Origin: Alopecurus myosuroides | Lineage: Eukaryota; Streptophyta; Magnoliopsida; Poales; Poaceae | Length of the DNA: 64,000 nt | Assembly (NCBI GenBank): GCA_028641055.1 | Contig: CM054060.1 | Coordinates: 317,429,344-317,493,343, forward strand | Direction: 5' to 3' | Part shown: piece by piece, positions 36,600 through 48,455 of the stretch | Layout of the letters: every line of letters begins with the position of its first letter | Position numbering within the stretch: position 1 is the stretch's first letter | The notes under the pieces: model-generated | The model's input: only the letters and a program-made list of their open reading frames with translations | What the model was told of the DNA's origin: nothing | Database searches by the model: none | Made by a program: the position numbers and the translations under genes

Positions 36600-37825
36600 G
36601 TAATTCTTTTATGACTTGAGGCATTATTTTTGTGATGACCCACACTTATATAAAGAAGGAGTATATGGTACTATGCGAAGATGTGTTCCAGAACATGAAC
36701 AACGAGAGATATTGAGAAAATGTCATGGTAGCGCTTATGGAGGACATCACGCTGGACATAGAACCGTATAGAAGGTTCTACAATCAGTTTTCTATTGGCA
36801 TACTCTCTATAAAGATGCACTTAAGTTTATTTTATCATGTGATGAATGTCAAAGAGTTGGTAATATTTCTAGACGCAATGAAATGCCTATGAATTATTCT
36901 CTCGTTATTGAACCTTTTGACTGTTGGGGATTGACCTTATGGGTTTGTTTCCTCCTTCTAATGGTTATACTCATATACTTGTTGCTGTTGATTATGTTAC
37001 TAAATGGGTAGAGGCTATACCTACAAAGAGTGTTGATGGTGAAAATTCATTAGAATGCTTAAAGATCTTATTTTTCCTAGGTTTGGTGTGCCTAGATATC
37101 TTATGACTGATGGATGTTCTCATTTTTTTCATGGTGGTTTTAGAAAAAACCTTGCTAAATATGATGTTAATCATTGAATTGCCCCAGATTATCATCCCCA
37201 AACAAGTGGGCAAGTAGAATTATCAAACAAAGAAATTAAATCTATCTTGCAAAAGACTGTTAATAAATCTAGGAAAATTTTGGCTACTAAGTTAAATGAT
37301 GCTTTATGGGCTTATAGATCTGCTTATAAAAAGCATATGGGTATGTCTCCTTATAAAATGGTTTATTTAAAAGCTTGTCGCTTTCCTTTAGAATTAAAAC
37401 ACAAAGCTTATTGGGTAGTGAAAGAGCTAAATAGAGATTTTAAACTTGACGGTAATAAAAGGATGCTTGACTTGAGTTCTTTACATGAATGGAGAAGTGA
37501 AGCCTATGAAAATGCTAGACTATTTAAAGAGAAAGTTAAAAAATGGCATGATAGGAGAATTCTTAAGAGAGAGTTTCATGTTGGTGAGAAAGTTCTATTG
37601 TATAGGTATCGTCTCAGATTTTTTGCAGGAAAATTACTCTCGAGATGGGAAGAACCTTTTGTTATTGAAGAGGTGTACCGCTCGGGTGCAATAAAAATTG
37701 TGTCACTTAAAGATAACACTACAAAAGTGTTGAATGGGCAAAGACCCAAACATTATATCTGTGGAGATTCTTACGATGAAAATGTTGATACTATTCAAGT
37801 GGTAACTCCCGAAAGACTTTATTAA
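36600..37825 (+). pseudogene. Gypsy-2 integrase
   Basis: The zinc-binding HHCC region (YGGHHAGHRTV, then ILSCDECQRVGN, about 36730-36860) is followed by the catalytic core [27 protein letters not shown] and VELSNKEIK. The C-terminus ends at 37823-37825. A stop lies in the zinc-binding region and frame changes occur at about 36930 and 37060-37180. The second core motif has GGG changed to GCS. From 37247 to the end it is open for 192 codons. Confidence 0.8.
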
Positions 37826-38202
37826 AGAGAATATTCCAGAAACTGCAAAGTCCATTTTTGAATAGGTAACAGTTTTGGTAAGAAAAAAATTGTGGTTTAT
37901 CTTCCAACTTATATTTTTGATGTTTTTATAAAATATGAAAAATAATGAGCCGGAAAAGGGTAGGAAACGGTGCCCGAGGGCACCACGCCACCTGGCGGTG
38001 CAGGCCCACCCCTGTCCGCGCCACCATATGGTGTGGGCGCCTCGGAGCCCCTCTCTGACCTGTTTTATCCCTACACTTTCCTTTTGTTACGTAACTTTTA
38101 GCTATATAATCCCCTGGATCCCCTGAGATCCGTATATCATTTTCTCGTCGCGTTTTTGTTTCGATCTGTTTCTGTCAGGATTATTCTCCATTTTAGAGGC
38201 AC

Positions 38203-38750
38203 CATGGTCTCCGCCAACAACAACAAGGGGGAAGGAGCTTATGGAAGATGATTTCCGAGACCCTAAGCTGGAGGAGGAGGTAGAGAGTGGAGCTGAAGAA
38301 GATGTAGAAGAAGACCCGCGCATGTACCCTCGCACCACCATTGTAGGCATTTTAATGGTAGCAAACCACTTTAAATTCAAGCAAGGGGCGTAGATGAGCA
38401 CTGGAGGGAAGGTTCCACGTTACTTCTTAGCTTCAAGGACACCACCTTCAGCCATCAAAAACCCTTTCCATATTTTAATCCATAAGAATCAATTTCATAG
38501 GGTGCCTAAGGCAGAGTTGCCTTCTAGCTAGGATATGGATCGTTCTAACAATGTAGGAAAGGAAAGCTCTTAATTTGAAGAGGTGTGGGGGAATAATTTC
38601 AAGAGCTGGGACTCACAGTCTGACAAGTTCACAAACCTTATTGAGCACAATACGGAGTTCATTCGTATTCTCACCTACAATATTGATGAATTGGAGGAGT
38701 TGGTTGATAAGCTTATTGGGAAGGATTAACCATCACCACCGAAGGAGTAA
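38203..38750 (+). pseudogene. Gypsy-2 accessory ORF between pol and 3' LTR
   Basis: The counterpart of 1322-1868. ATG at 38203 (MVSANNNKGEGAYG), then a frame change. Later segments read RMSTGGKVPRYFLAS (about 38393) and, near the end, NFKSWDSQSDKFTNLIEHNT followed by LEELVDKLIGKD before a stop at about 38728. The C-terminal part is predicted helical. Two independent copies keep the same reading in pieces, which supports an ancestral protein. No domain recognised. Confidence 0.5.
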
Positions 38751-40405
38751 TTCATTATTGGTATTGGCATCCCCTTGGCTTGTTCCAAACTTGGGGGAGT
38801 GCCGCAGTATCACACCTTTATCTTTCACCTTTTTTTAGGAGAGTCATATCATGAGTAGAGAAGTTATATTATAGTATGGTTTGAAGTGTGGAAGTATCTC
38901 TCCTTTAGTTGGTTATCTATGTATCCCTTGGTGTGAGTTGCCGTTATGAAATATTAATGAGATATTTTATCATTTACTTTCTACACACCTTAGTTTCGTT
39001 TGCAATTTCTGTTATATGATTGATCTTGTTGTTAGTATTGGTATAAATTTGGGAGAATCAAGTTAATCTATTTGGTTTTGGCAAACTTAGCATTGGTCAG
39101 TAGCAACAATACTTTGAGGCTTAAGTAGAAAAGAGGGAGACGCATGTAGATATATTATTCCATTATCTTTCTTTCTTGTTGGCTCATAAGCTTAGTATTC
39201 TCAAGTTAAAATCGTCTGTACCTCCAAGGAATATTGCATGGTTGTTTCTATCACATGTATACTTGTTTGTTTTCCTCAACTCTTATGCTTGCTACCCAGC
39301 CTTGCTACCCAAAAACCTGTACTGAGAGGGAATGCTTCTCGTGCATCAAAACCTAAACCAAAACCATACCATTTGTGTCCACCATACCTACCTATATGTG
39401 GTATTTAGCCTCCACTCCGAGTAAATTGCTCGTGTGCTACCTTTAAAACCTTCAAAATTATACATGTTTTGTGCTATGTTTTAGCTCATGAGGACGTGGG
39501 TAGACAGTCTTTATTTCACTCGTTGATTGGACTTTACACACCTAGACTAGTGGCACATTCGCTTATCCAGCTGCTAGAAGAGCTGGCAACGGGGGGCCCA
39601 GCCCCAAACTTGGTTACTATAAATTCTCTTCACTCTTTTTGCTCCTGATTTATCAGTTAAAGCATGATTGTATAAACAAAAGAGAAGAGGGATGATCTAC
39701 TGACCCCAGTAGAAAGAACGTCCTTCAATGGGAGCCGCTCTTGTGAAGTCTAGTTAGCTTGTGACTTACTTTATTGTTTGCTTGCTGATTCGTTGACATA
39801 GACATACACCTCTCTCAAAATTGTTTTCATTGCCTCTATTTATGAAATAAAAAGCTCTAGCACATGAGTTAATATCTGCTTCCCTCTGCGAAGGGCCTAT
39901 CTTTTACTTTTATGTTGAGTCATTAAACCTGCTCATTTCTGTCTTAAACAAGCATTTGAGTTGTTGTGATCCAACAATCTATATGTTGATTTATTAAATC
40001 ATGTCTTTTATCCTTCCTTGTTTAGTAAAATGTTTTTATCTGAATGAATATTACTTTGAAAATTATCAATGACTGTAAGAAGACTGTTATGATTGAGCAT
40101 GTAAAACTCTACAATATAAGATCTAGTATAAATATTATGATCGAAAGATAAGTACAATATGTTAATTGTTCTCTGACCAAGAGCAAATTTTCCCATAACC
40201 AATTATGATTTTCTCTTTGCACCTTTATTGTGACTACCTCTACTAGTTTCAAGTTAAGTTATATGAGAGGAAGTTGCTGTCTAGAATGACCTGTGTATTG
40301 ATAAATGTGATGCTTCTTGTTTGTATTTTATTTATCGACACTTCACTCCATAAACTCGTGGTCATGTTTACCGAGTTTAGTTTTGCTTGGGGACAAGCGA
40401 GGTCT
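38751..40405 (+). other. Non-coding 3' spacer of Gypsy-2
   Basis: Collinear with the Gypsy-1 spacer (1869-3485). No conserved ORF. Confidence 0.65.
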
Positions 40406-40420
40406 AAGCTTGGGGGAAGT
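40406..40420 (+). other. Polypurine tract of Gypsy-2
   Basis: aagcttgggggaagt lies directly before the TG of the 3' LTR. Confidence 0.65.
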
Positions 40421-41917
40421 TGATACGTCCATTTTGCATCACTATTTATATCATAATTGACTGTTATTCATTGATATATTTCATATTATGATGCATTACT
40501 TATGTTATTTCATCTATTTTGCATGTTTTACAATTATTGGAGAATAATTCACCTCGACCAGAAATCACCTGGAAAAAAGCACCATCGAGATACCATATCT
40601 CGGAAGACCATAAGAAGAAGGGTGACACCGGGAAGTTCCCATGTAACCAGAAGACGGAGCCAGCCAGGAGGGGAGCCACACAGGGCCCACACCATGTGGT
40701 GGCGTGCCCCCCCTTGGCCACGCCGCCAGGTGGTGTGGCCACCCTGGCCCACCTCTGACAGAGCCCTTTTTCGTACTTCATCCCCAGGGAATCCTAAGAC
40801 CTAAAGAACCATCGAGGAAATATTCCGCCGCCTCCTCCGAGCGGAAAACAACAGAGAGAGAAAAGCTCTCCGGCAGGGATAAATGTGCCGAGAAAATTCC
40901 TCCCCGGAGAGGGGAAATCATCGCTATCGTCACCGTCAATGCTCCGGGCATCATCAAGATCATCATCGTCATCGTCATCACCACCAGCACCATCATCCTC
41001 ATCATCCACCTCCATCCCGTTGTAACAATTAGGGTTCTATATCGTTGTTCTTCACTAGATCTCTCTCCCGGTGTGGATAACTTGTTTGTAGTTGATGCTT
41101 ACGAGATTTATCGGTGTTTGCACTTTATGACCAAATTGTTATTCATCATTATATCACCTCTGATCATGATCCATATGATATCTTGTGATTAGTTCGTTTA
41201 GTTCTTGAGGACATGTGAGAAGTCAAGATGTTAGTAGTGGAATTATGTTGAAGTAATATATAATGGTTTGATATTTAAGTTGTGGTGCTATTCTTCTAGT
41301 GGTGTCATGTGAACATCGACTACATGACGCTTCACCTTTATGGGCCTAGAGGGATGCATTGTGTATTTGGCTACTGATTCCGGGGTTGCCGGAGTGACAA
41401 AAACCCAAACCCTCGTTAGGAAACCAATGCACGGGGAGAATAGGATTCCAAAGTTTACAGTTGTGGTTAAATTAATCTTAATTACTTTCTTGTAGTTGCG
41501 AATGCTTGCAAGGGGTTTAATTACAAGTATGTATTAGTCCTAATAGGGCGGTGCATTAGTATAGGTTCACCCACACAACACCTATCAAAACAATAAATTT
41601 TAATCAACCGTATGAAGCAAAAGCACTTGACGAAATCCCCATGTGTCCTCGAGAACCTTTAGTCATCATAATTAAACCAACCGGCTTGTCCTTTTCTTTA
41701 AAAAGGATTGGGCCACTTGCTGCAATTATTATTACTGTGTTTTATTTACTCGCACTTTCTTTATTTGCTATATAAAAACCACCAAAAACCTATTTGCTAG
41801 TGTTCACAGTGAATCCTGTATCCAACCTGCTTGTCAACACCTTCTGCTCCTCGTTGGGTTCGACACTGTTATTTATCGAAAGTACTATGATACACCCCCT
41901 ATACGTGTGGGCCATCA
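40421..41917 (+). repeat. 3' LTR of Gypsy-2
   Basis: It starts tgatacgtccattttgcatc and ends tgggccatca, 1,497 bp. It lacks the MITE of the 5' LTR and so serves as the empty-site comparison. The ATC microsatellite lies at about 40940-41010. Confidence 0.9.
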
Positions 41918-42334
41918 GACGCTGCAATGCGTAGGATTTTCCATGAACCCAAGAGTAACATGTAAATTGATGAACTCAAGGGGGGTCACTTTTTGCTTGG
42001 TGGAATCGTAGATCAAATATCCTCTTTCTTTTCTGAAAGGGAACTGAGTTTGGTTGAAAAAATGGGAGGTCTCAAATCCTTGTGATGCTCATCAATGGAG
42101 GAGAGATATATATTCTTTTCATCTCGAATAGATAATTGTTTGGGGGGGGGGGTAAATAGGGCCCCTCAAAACCTGTCAGTTGTAGTTTCGCATGCCCTAT
42201 AGGTCCATCCTATAACCTCCCGTTTTGGGTATCCAGGATTTGGGTTCCATTCTGGTGGGTCTTCGGGGAGAACCAATGGCTATTGGACTACTCAAGATAA
42301 ATCACAGAATATTATCGCGATTTCGTGTGCCCTG
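41918..42334. other. Unassigned spacer left of the hAT element
   Basis: No ORF. It contains an 11-G run at 42142-42152. 'tttcgcatgccctataggtcc' followed by 'atcctataacctcc' (about 42187-42220) resembles the hAT target region 'tttcgtgtgccctg' plus 'gaggtctatcttagaacctcc' (42321-42334 joined to 45757 onward). The site is therefore an old tandem duplication. Confidence 0.5.
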
Positions 42335-42498
42335 CAGGGCCGGTCCTGAAATTTTTGAGGCCCGGGGCGAAACTAAATTTTGGGGCCCTTAATATAAATA
42401 TCATAACCATACGATGAATATATGTGTAAACGATATGTTCTCAATAACACATAAATACGTCCAACAATATACATAATAAATAAATTATGCAAATTACC

Positions 42499-45023
42499 TT
42501 AAAAAATTCTTCTAGTATTTCTCGATGCAAATTCATTTATGATGGGGTCGATATCAACGTCATCCAATAATTTCTTCTCGATGCATAATGTTGCCAAACC
42601 ATTTAGCCTCTCTTGGGTCATTGTTGATCGCAAATAGTTCTTCAATAGTTTCAATTTTGAAAAGCTTCTTTCAGCTGATGCGACAGTCACAGGCACAGTA
42701 AATAGGATGCGATAAGCAATGGAGATATTAGGATAACAATCAACTTCTCTGACATGCTCAAATATCTCCATAGCAGACATTGCGGAATCTCGCAATGTGA
42801 ATCTCATAATCTTCAGTTCAGAAATAAGATCATATACCTCAACATCAGATGAACCACCATGAGAGAAAGTTTTGCAAATTTTATGCAAGCCTCTTCAAGT
42901 TCATTATCATTTAACGACTTTAGAGTGACCGAACTCAGTAAAAACCCGAATATATCTTTAAAGACCATGAGTTCTTTAAATCTGTCCTTCAAAGATGTGC
43001 TCGCCATGTCAACCAAAACAAAGAAATATTTAACTTCAAAAGCCTTCTCAGCTTCTAGAATTTCCTCTTGGCAATTACTTTCATCAAACTGATTCTTCCG
43101 CGTAATATGACGCTTTACCGGAAACAATGCCTCTACACCCATTTCAGTTGCAATACCTCTAGCAATGATCAAACTAGTAGAAAACCCATCATGTCTGTAC
43201 TTCTCAAAATATTGAGTTATACCTTGTATTTGCTTCAAAGTAGAGTCAATGCACATTGTTGGCGACTGTAACATCTTGCTAACTTTATTTACTGCAAAGA
43301 GAACATCATGCCAGATAATCATACCAAGTATAAACTCAAAGCGGCCAAGTGCATCAAATAAATTCTTTGCATCACTTTTATCCTTAGGTTCAATGTCAGG
43401 AGCATGACGTAACTCATTCAAAGCCGACCTTAACTCAGTAGCTTGATATCTTATTGCTGTAACACTTTTGATTCGACTCTCCCAACGAGTATTGGACAAT
43501 GATTTCACAGTTAAACTTGGAACATGTTTAAGCAAGACATTCCACCTTTTCGTAGAACTAGCAAATAATACATATATGCGTTGAACAATTCCAAAAAATG
43601 TAACAGCTTTCCCACATGATTTTGCCATATCACAAAGAGTGAGATTCAAACTATGGCAAGCACATGGCATATACAATGCTCTTGAATTCATCTTAAGTAA
43701 CCTTGACTGAACTCCTTTGTCTTTTCCTTTCATATTAGAACCATTGTCATACCCTTGACCCCTTATATTTTCAATACTTAGGCCAAACGATTTCATAGCT
43801 TCAAGCAATACATTAAAGAGCCCCAAACCAGAAGTGTCATCCACCTTCAGGAACCCCAAAAAGTACTCTTCAATTCTTATCTTGCCATTAGACAAATTAA
43901 CACATCGAACTAATAAAGTCATTTGTTCTTGATGGCTCACATCGGGCGTGCAATCTAGAATAATTGAGAAATACTTAGCCTCTTTAACAACCTTTATGAT
44001 AGAACATGTGATATCAGAAGCCAAAAGAGAAATCAATTCATTCTGAATTTTATGACTGAGATAATGATAATGAATTTCTTTGTTCTGAATACGTCTAAGG
44101 TGGTCTCGCATTACCATGTCAAATTCTGCAACCATCTCAACACAAGCTAAGAAATTACCGTTGTCATCTTGGTAAAGCTGCTCACTGTTTCCACGAAAAG
44201 CCAAGTTACGCTTACCAAGATATTTCACAATGGCTATTATTCTTAACAAAACTTGTCTCACCCGTTCTTTCTCCTTTGTGATTTGATGCTGCAATTCTTT
44301 GTCAATGGTTTCCTCTTTCTGTAGTCTAACCCTCAATTCATTCCACTTGTTCATATTATTCATATGCTCCACACTATGTTCATGTTCCTTAAGCTTGTCC
44401 GTAATATGCCTCCAATTCCGAAATCCATCATGTGCTAAGGAACTCTGGCACCTGCTAGTGTTAGACTTGAAAATCTTACAACAAAAGCAAAAGACTTTGT
44501 CAACATCCTTTGAATAAACCAGCCATTTTCTATCATGCTTCTAGCCATTACTTAATTTCCTATAATAATGATCAGATGAAAAATGCCTGGATGCATCATC
44601 TAGAGGGTATTGCATTATTTCCTCTCTCACGGGTCCTTTCTCAACTAAGATGTCTCTTCCTTTATTATCAAGATTATCCCAATTTCTTGGATCATAAATA
44701 TCGGAAGTATGAACTGGATGTTCATCAACACTAGCAGATTGTGTTTGTGCATCAGATGAATTAACTACATTCTCGGAGGCACTTACATTGTTGTCGCCAA
44801 TGTTGGTGTCGACATTTTCTGCCTGCTGATCAGATTCAATATTGTCGTTAGTTGTTTGCTCTTCCTCCACAACAACTATTGCCAACTCATCATTTGAATT
44901 AATCGAAGAGCTAGTATTCCCCCTGAAAAACTTGTAAATATCTCCTCTCTGTGACTGTACCAAATCAGCCACTCGCTTAGCTCTTTTCCTTTTAGCGCTA
45001 CCAGATGGATGCCTAGACGACAT
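42499..45023 (-). pseudogene. hAT transposase (TTF zinc finger - DUF4371 - hATC), two lesions
   Basis: The transposase would bind the TIRs and cut and paste the element. The start is ATG at 45023 (MSSRHPSGSAKRKRAKR, a basic nuclear-localisation-like N-terminus). IYDPRNWDNL and RDILVEKGP follow. A TAG at 44541-44543 interrupts just before the TTF-type zinc finger ([17 protein letters not shown]). DUF4371 covers roughly residues 260-480 ([40 protein letters not shown]). CACHSLNL and NTRWESR follow. A one-base frame change at about 42870 precedes the dimerisation domain (PVTVASAERSFSKLKLLKNY). About 840 residues, full length for this group. One nonsense codon and one frameshift are the only breaks I see. 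Confidence 0.85.
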
Positions 45024-45709
45024 GATCACGGACAATGCTAAAAAAATTACATCAAATGTTAAAAATGAATTATACTATACTAGCTGTGCCCTATGCATCA
45101 AATATATGCAATTAGGGATTGCCGAGTACATTACATACAAGCTCTGATTACATATTACTTATACCTGTTCTTGTGATGGCGTGACCTTTTCTTGTGATAG
45201 GAGCCCTCGGGGATTAAATAAACAAGATGCCGAACTACATCAATATTGCAAGAATTTAGGAAAAATTATCAGATCACGATTACAGTTCACGGACACGGAT
45301 AGAAAAATTTACCGCGGCCGGCGGCGACGATGACGGGCGAGGGCGACGGCCAAGTAATCGTGCCGGACTGCCGGTGGCCGATCGGCCGGGCGGCCACGAG
45401 CGACCTAGCGCTGGGAGCCTGGGACTATACGGGCGACCTGGCTGTTTCACGTAAGATAGAAGATCAGTCGTCACAGGTTCGGTATGGAACAGAGATACAG
45501 AGGCCAGGGCGAGTAGCGATTGCTGCCTGCTGCCTGGGTGCCTCCGTGAGCCGTGAACGCTGGACCTGGACGCCTGGACTTCTTTACTCGGCCCATTAGA
45601 CTGATTTTTTTTTCTATTTTGATAAACTGATAAACACACGTACCTATAGTATAACGTACCTAGAGTGAGGCCCCCGGATTTTGGGGGCCCGGGGCGGCCG
45701 CCCACCCTG

Positions 45710-45734
45710 CCCCCCCCCCCCCCCCCCCCCCCCC
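45710..45734. repeat. Homopolymer C25
   Basis: 25 consecutive C residues in the right subterminal part of the hAT element. Its length in an assembly may be unreliable. Confidence 0.9.
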
Positions 45735-45756
45735 AAGGGCCGGCCCTTGTGCCCTG

Positions 45757-46469
45757 GAGGTCTATCTTAGAACCTCCTTGCCTACATAGAAAACAAGAAT
45801 ATGTCATGAATATGGGCTTCTCACTTTTTCCTCTTGGATTTTCTCAAACCTAAGATGTGGTTGATATTTCTTTTTGAGAAAGATCAACCTGAGGTCATCT
45901 TAAAACCCCTCTTAGTAGTCAATTTTTTCTTGTGACTCAAAACATAAGATAAATGGATATCATTTAAACACCGTGTCAACCTTGTCCGTTTTTAAATGGG
46001 GGATCTCCATCCACACAAACTTTCAACCATATGGACCAATACCTTGTTCATATCACTTTATAATAAAATGGCCAGTCCTTAATCATGTATGCCACTTACA
46101 CCAAAACCCACTTAGGGCAAATATGCCATTCTATGCAAAATTTGATTGTGCCCCTGCACTGAAACCGACAATTTTTGTGCATACAACCTGAATCCTTGCA
46201 AATCTAGATATGATTTGAATTTGAATATTTGATTTCCTAATAACTCGAAGGCAAGGGGAGAAGAAAAAGACAGTGCATCAATCCCACAGTTCCCACGGTA
46301 CCACCAGGCGGCAGGCACCAGTCCACCACGGTCCACGACTCCACGGCATCCCATCCCACCAAGCTCAGCTGGAACAAACCCCATTCCGTTTGCAGTTAAA
46401 GAAAAGGACCGCATTTCATTCTGTCGCAATCCCCTCCCCCAAAACCCTACTCGGCCGGCCTCCGCCGCC
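45757..46469. other. Upstream region of the F-box gene
   Basis: AT-rich, with no ORF that I trust. It presumably holds the promoter. 'cactttataataaaa' at about 46053 is the nearest TATA-like motif but lies about 400 bp from the ATG, so I do not call it. GC content rises from about 46260 onward into the coding region. Confidence 0.5.
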
Positions 46470-48455
46470 ATGGATGCCACCGGAGGCAGAGGGGAGTTCC
46501 GAACCTACGCTGATGTTGAGAATTACTTCAACAATATGGCGTCGGAGGGGCTGTCGGCGCAGGCCCGCATCGATTACATCGTTCCCCACCTCATCTCCAT
46601 CCTCCCTCCACCCTACGTCCCCGCACCCGACGCCGACGGCGCCTCCGACTCCGACGACGAGCGCTTCTCCCTCACCTCCTCCGACTCTGACCGGGCTGCC
46701 TCCGACGCCGACTGGCCCGCTGTTGTTCAGGCGGCGCAGGATGACGGCCAGGACCACATCAGCCGCCTCACGAACGATCTGCTCTCGAACATCATCTCCC
46801 GCCTCCCCACCAAGGAAGCCGGGCGCACCATGCTTCTCTCGGCGCGCTGGCGCTGCGTGTGGGCGGCGACCCCGCTCCTCGTCGACGACGCCCACCTCAG
46901 AGACGCCCACCTCAGAGCCGCCCGCGAGTCCCGCGAGATGTCCGCCTTCGGCGTCGCGCGCGCCGTCTCGCGCTGCGTGGCCGCTCACCCGGGCCCCGTC
47001 CGCTCCGTGCGCATCACCCGCATCTCCTTCCACCAGCAGGAGTACGCGCTCCAGAGTCTGGTCGCCAGCCTCGCCGCCAAGAAAGTCCAGGACCTCATCC
47101 TCTTCAACCGCCCCTGGCCGCTCAACATGCCGCTCCCCGACGGCATCCGCAGCTGTGCCTCCCTCACCCGCCTCTACATCGGCATCTGGCACTGGCTCTG
47201 GCACTTCCCGGACACTGCTGCCCGCCGGCCTGCCTTCCCCAACCTCCAGGAGCTTGGCATTTTCCACACCATCATCGAGGACAAGGAAGTCGATGCCTTG
47301 CTCCGGCACTGCCCTAAGCTGAAGATCCTCTCCTTTGCCATGGAGTGGTACAGATGCCCTACGCGCCTCCGCGTCAAGTCCCGCAGCCTTGTTGTTGTGA
47401 TGGAATGGAGATGCGCCTTTGATGAAGTTGTCATCGATGATGCCCCCTGCCTGGAGCGCCTGCTCTTCGATAGCATTTTCGAACTGAGGCCCATCAAGAT
47501 TGTCCACGCGCCCAAGCTGGAGGTTCTCGGGTTCTTGGACCTCCAGATCCACAAGCTCGAGATTGGTGGCTTTGTCATCAAGGTAACTGCCTCGTGTTAC
47601 CTTTGTGTTCTGACTTGGCATTCATTACGTGATTGTGCAACCAAATAAATTTCCCACTGTTTAATTTGCCTCAATGAAAGGTTGGGATGAATGTGAGAGC
47701 TAGAGCCACGCTGCCAAGTTTGAAGATACTCGCTGTCAAGGTGCGGTTTTCAGACGACATGGAGGTCAAGATGCTGCCCACTCTGCTCAGATGCTTTCCT
47801 TGCCTCGAGACGCTTCACATCATGGTACTATTTCTGTCATAAGATATCTGTTGATCTGGATAATTGTTTGTCGATTGCAATGCAAGTTGACCATATGGAT
47901 TCATTTATATATATATTCCAGATTGATAATATAGGTATCAGTTCTAGCAGTATTACTTGTACTAGTTGGCTGCAATTTCAGGATTGATACGCCAAATGTT
48001 GACATTCTTTTTTTGTTGTTGTTGCTCAATTCCAGTCCATTCCGTCCGGCTCACCTGATGTTGAGGATCATGCTGAGTTGTGGAAGTCCCTGGGCTCTTC
48101 TGACTGCCTCAGGTCTCATCTCAAGACTCTAGTCCTCCATGGATTCAAGAACCTTGACCATGAGCTGTTGTTCCTCGATTACATTCTGGAGAAGGGTAAG
48201 GTGCTTAAGACCCTATGCGTCGTTCCTACTGAGAGTGATGATGTGACAGCGGAGGTAGGCCCGATCTTTGGTTTCCTTCTCGAGCGTAATGCACCATCAG
48301 GTGGAAGCAATGGCAGTGATATTTCCGTTTGCCCCGCCTCCCGTTGCTGGAGCTTTCAGAACGGAATTGACTTATCAGTGGAGGATCCCTTCTATGTGCT
48401 GAGGCGTGACGTAGCCTGGATTACTTGTCGTACCGAGGATGAGACGGCGCGCTAG
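46470..48455 (+). CDS. F-box/FBD/LRR-type protein, three exons
   Basis: Probably the substrate-recognition subunit of an SCF ubiquitin ligase. The target is unknown. Exon 1 is 46470-47582, exon 2 47681-47824 and exon 3 48036-48455. Both introns are GT-AG and in phase 0, so the frame runs through to TAG, giving 558 residues. The F-box is at about residues 95-135 (DHISRLTNDLLSNIISRLPT, then WRCVWAATPLL). Leucine-rich segments follow (LTRLYIGIW, NLQELGIFH, CPKLKILSF, APKLEVLGF) and an FBD-like C-terminus (LPTLLRCFPCLETLHIM; LKTLVLHGF). The N-terminus has an acidic Ser/Asp stretch (residues 54-78). Codon usage is GC-rich at third positions, unlike all surrounding DNA. No stop or frameshift is visible. 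ATG 46470 sits in GCCGCCATGG, a good plant start context. Part of a very large grass family, so orthology is not assigned. Confidence 0.85.

Larger units (their letters stand above)
30945..41917 (+). mobile_element. Gypsy-2: full-length but inactive Athila-lineage element
   Basis: Complete structure in order: 5' LTR, primer-binding site, gag, protease, reverse transcriptase, RNase H, integrase, accessory ORF, spacer, polypurine tract, 3' LTR. The flanking pentamers gatgg (30940-30944) and gacgc (41918-41922) match at three of five bases, so the target duplication is weak. Every ORF is broken, and the 5' LTR has received a MITE. It belongs to the same family as Gypsy-1. Confidence 0.9.
42335..45748 (-). 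mobile_element. hAT transposon, 3.4 kb, with TIRs and 8-bp target duplication
   Basis: The target duplication gtgccctg is perfect at 42327-42334 and 45749-45756. The left end starts cagggccggtcctg and the right end, read on the other strand, starts aagggccggccctt. Both ends are followed by a 'ggggcccgg'-type subterminal block (about 42360 and 45670-45690). A single minus-strand transposase gene fills the interior. The right subterminal region contains a 25-C run (45710-45734). Confidence 0.9.

Noticed and set aside
38102..38401. 99-codon Ser-rich minus-strand frame (and 1034-1539 minus frames)
   Set aside because: They are antisense of the Gypsy accessory ORF, and the sense reading is the one shared between copies.
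45280..45807. 175-codon minus-strand frame with a poly-Gly run at the right end of the hAT element
   Set aside because: It crosses the C25 homopolymer and the TIR, so it is not a gene.
46273..47621. Long open frames on both strands over the F-box exon (349 and 401 codons)
   Set aside because: They are shadows of GC-rich exon 1. They are dominated by Pro/Ser/Arg or Glu/Gly/Val runs and have no domain. The frame from 46470 has the F-box and joins later exons in phase.
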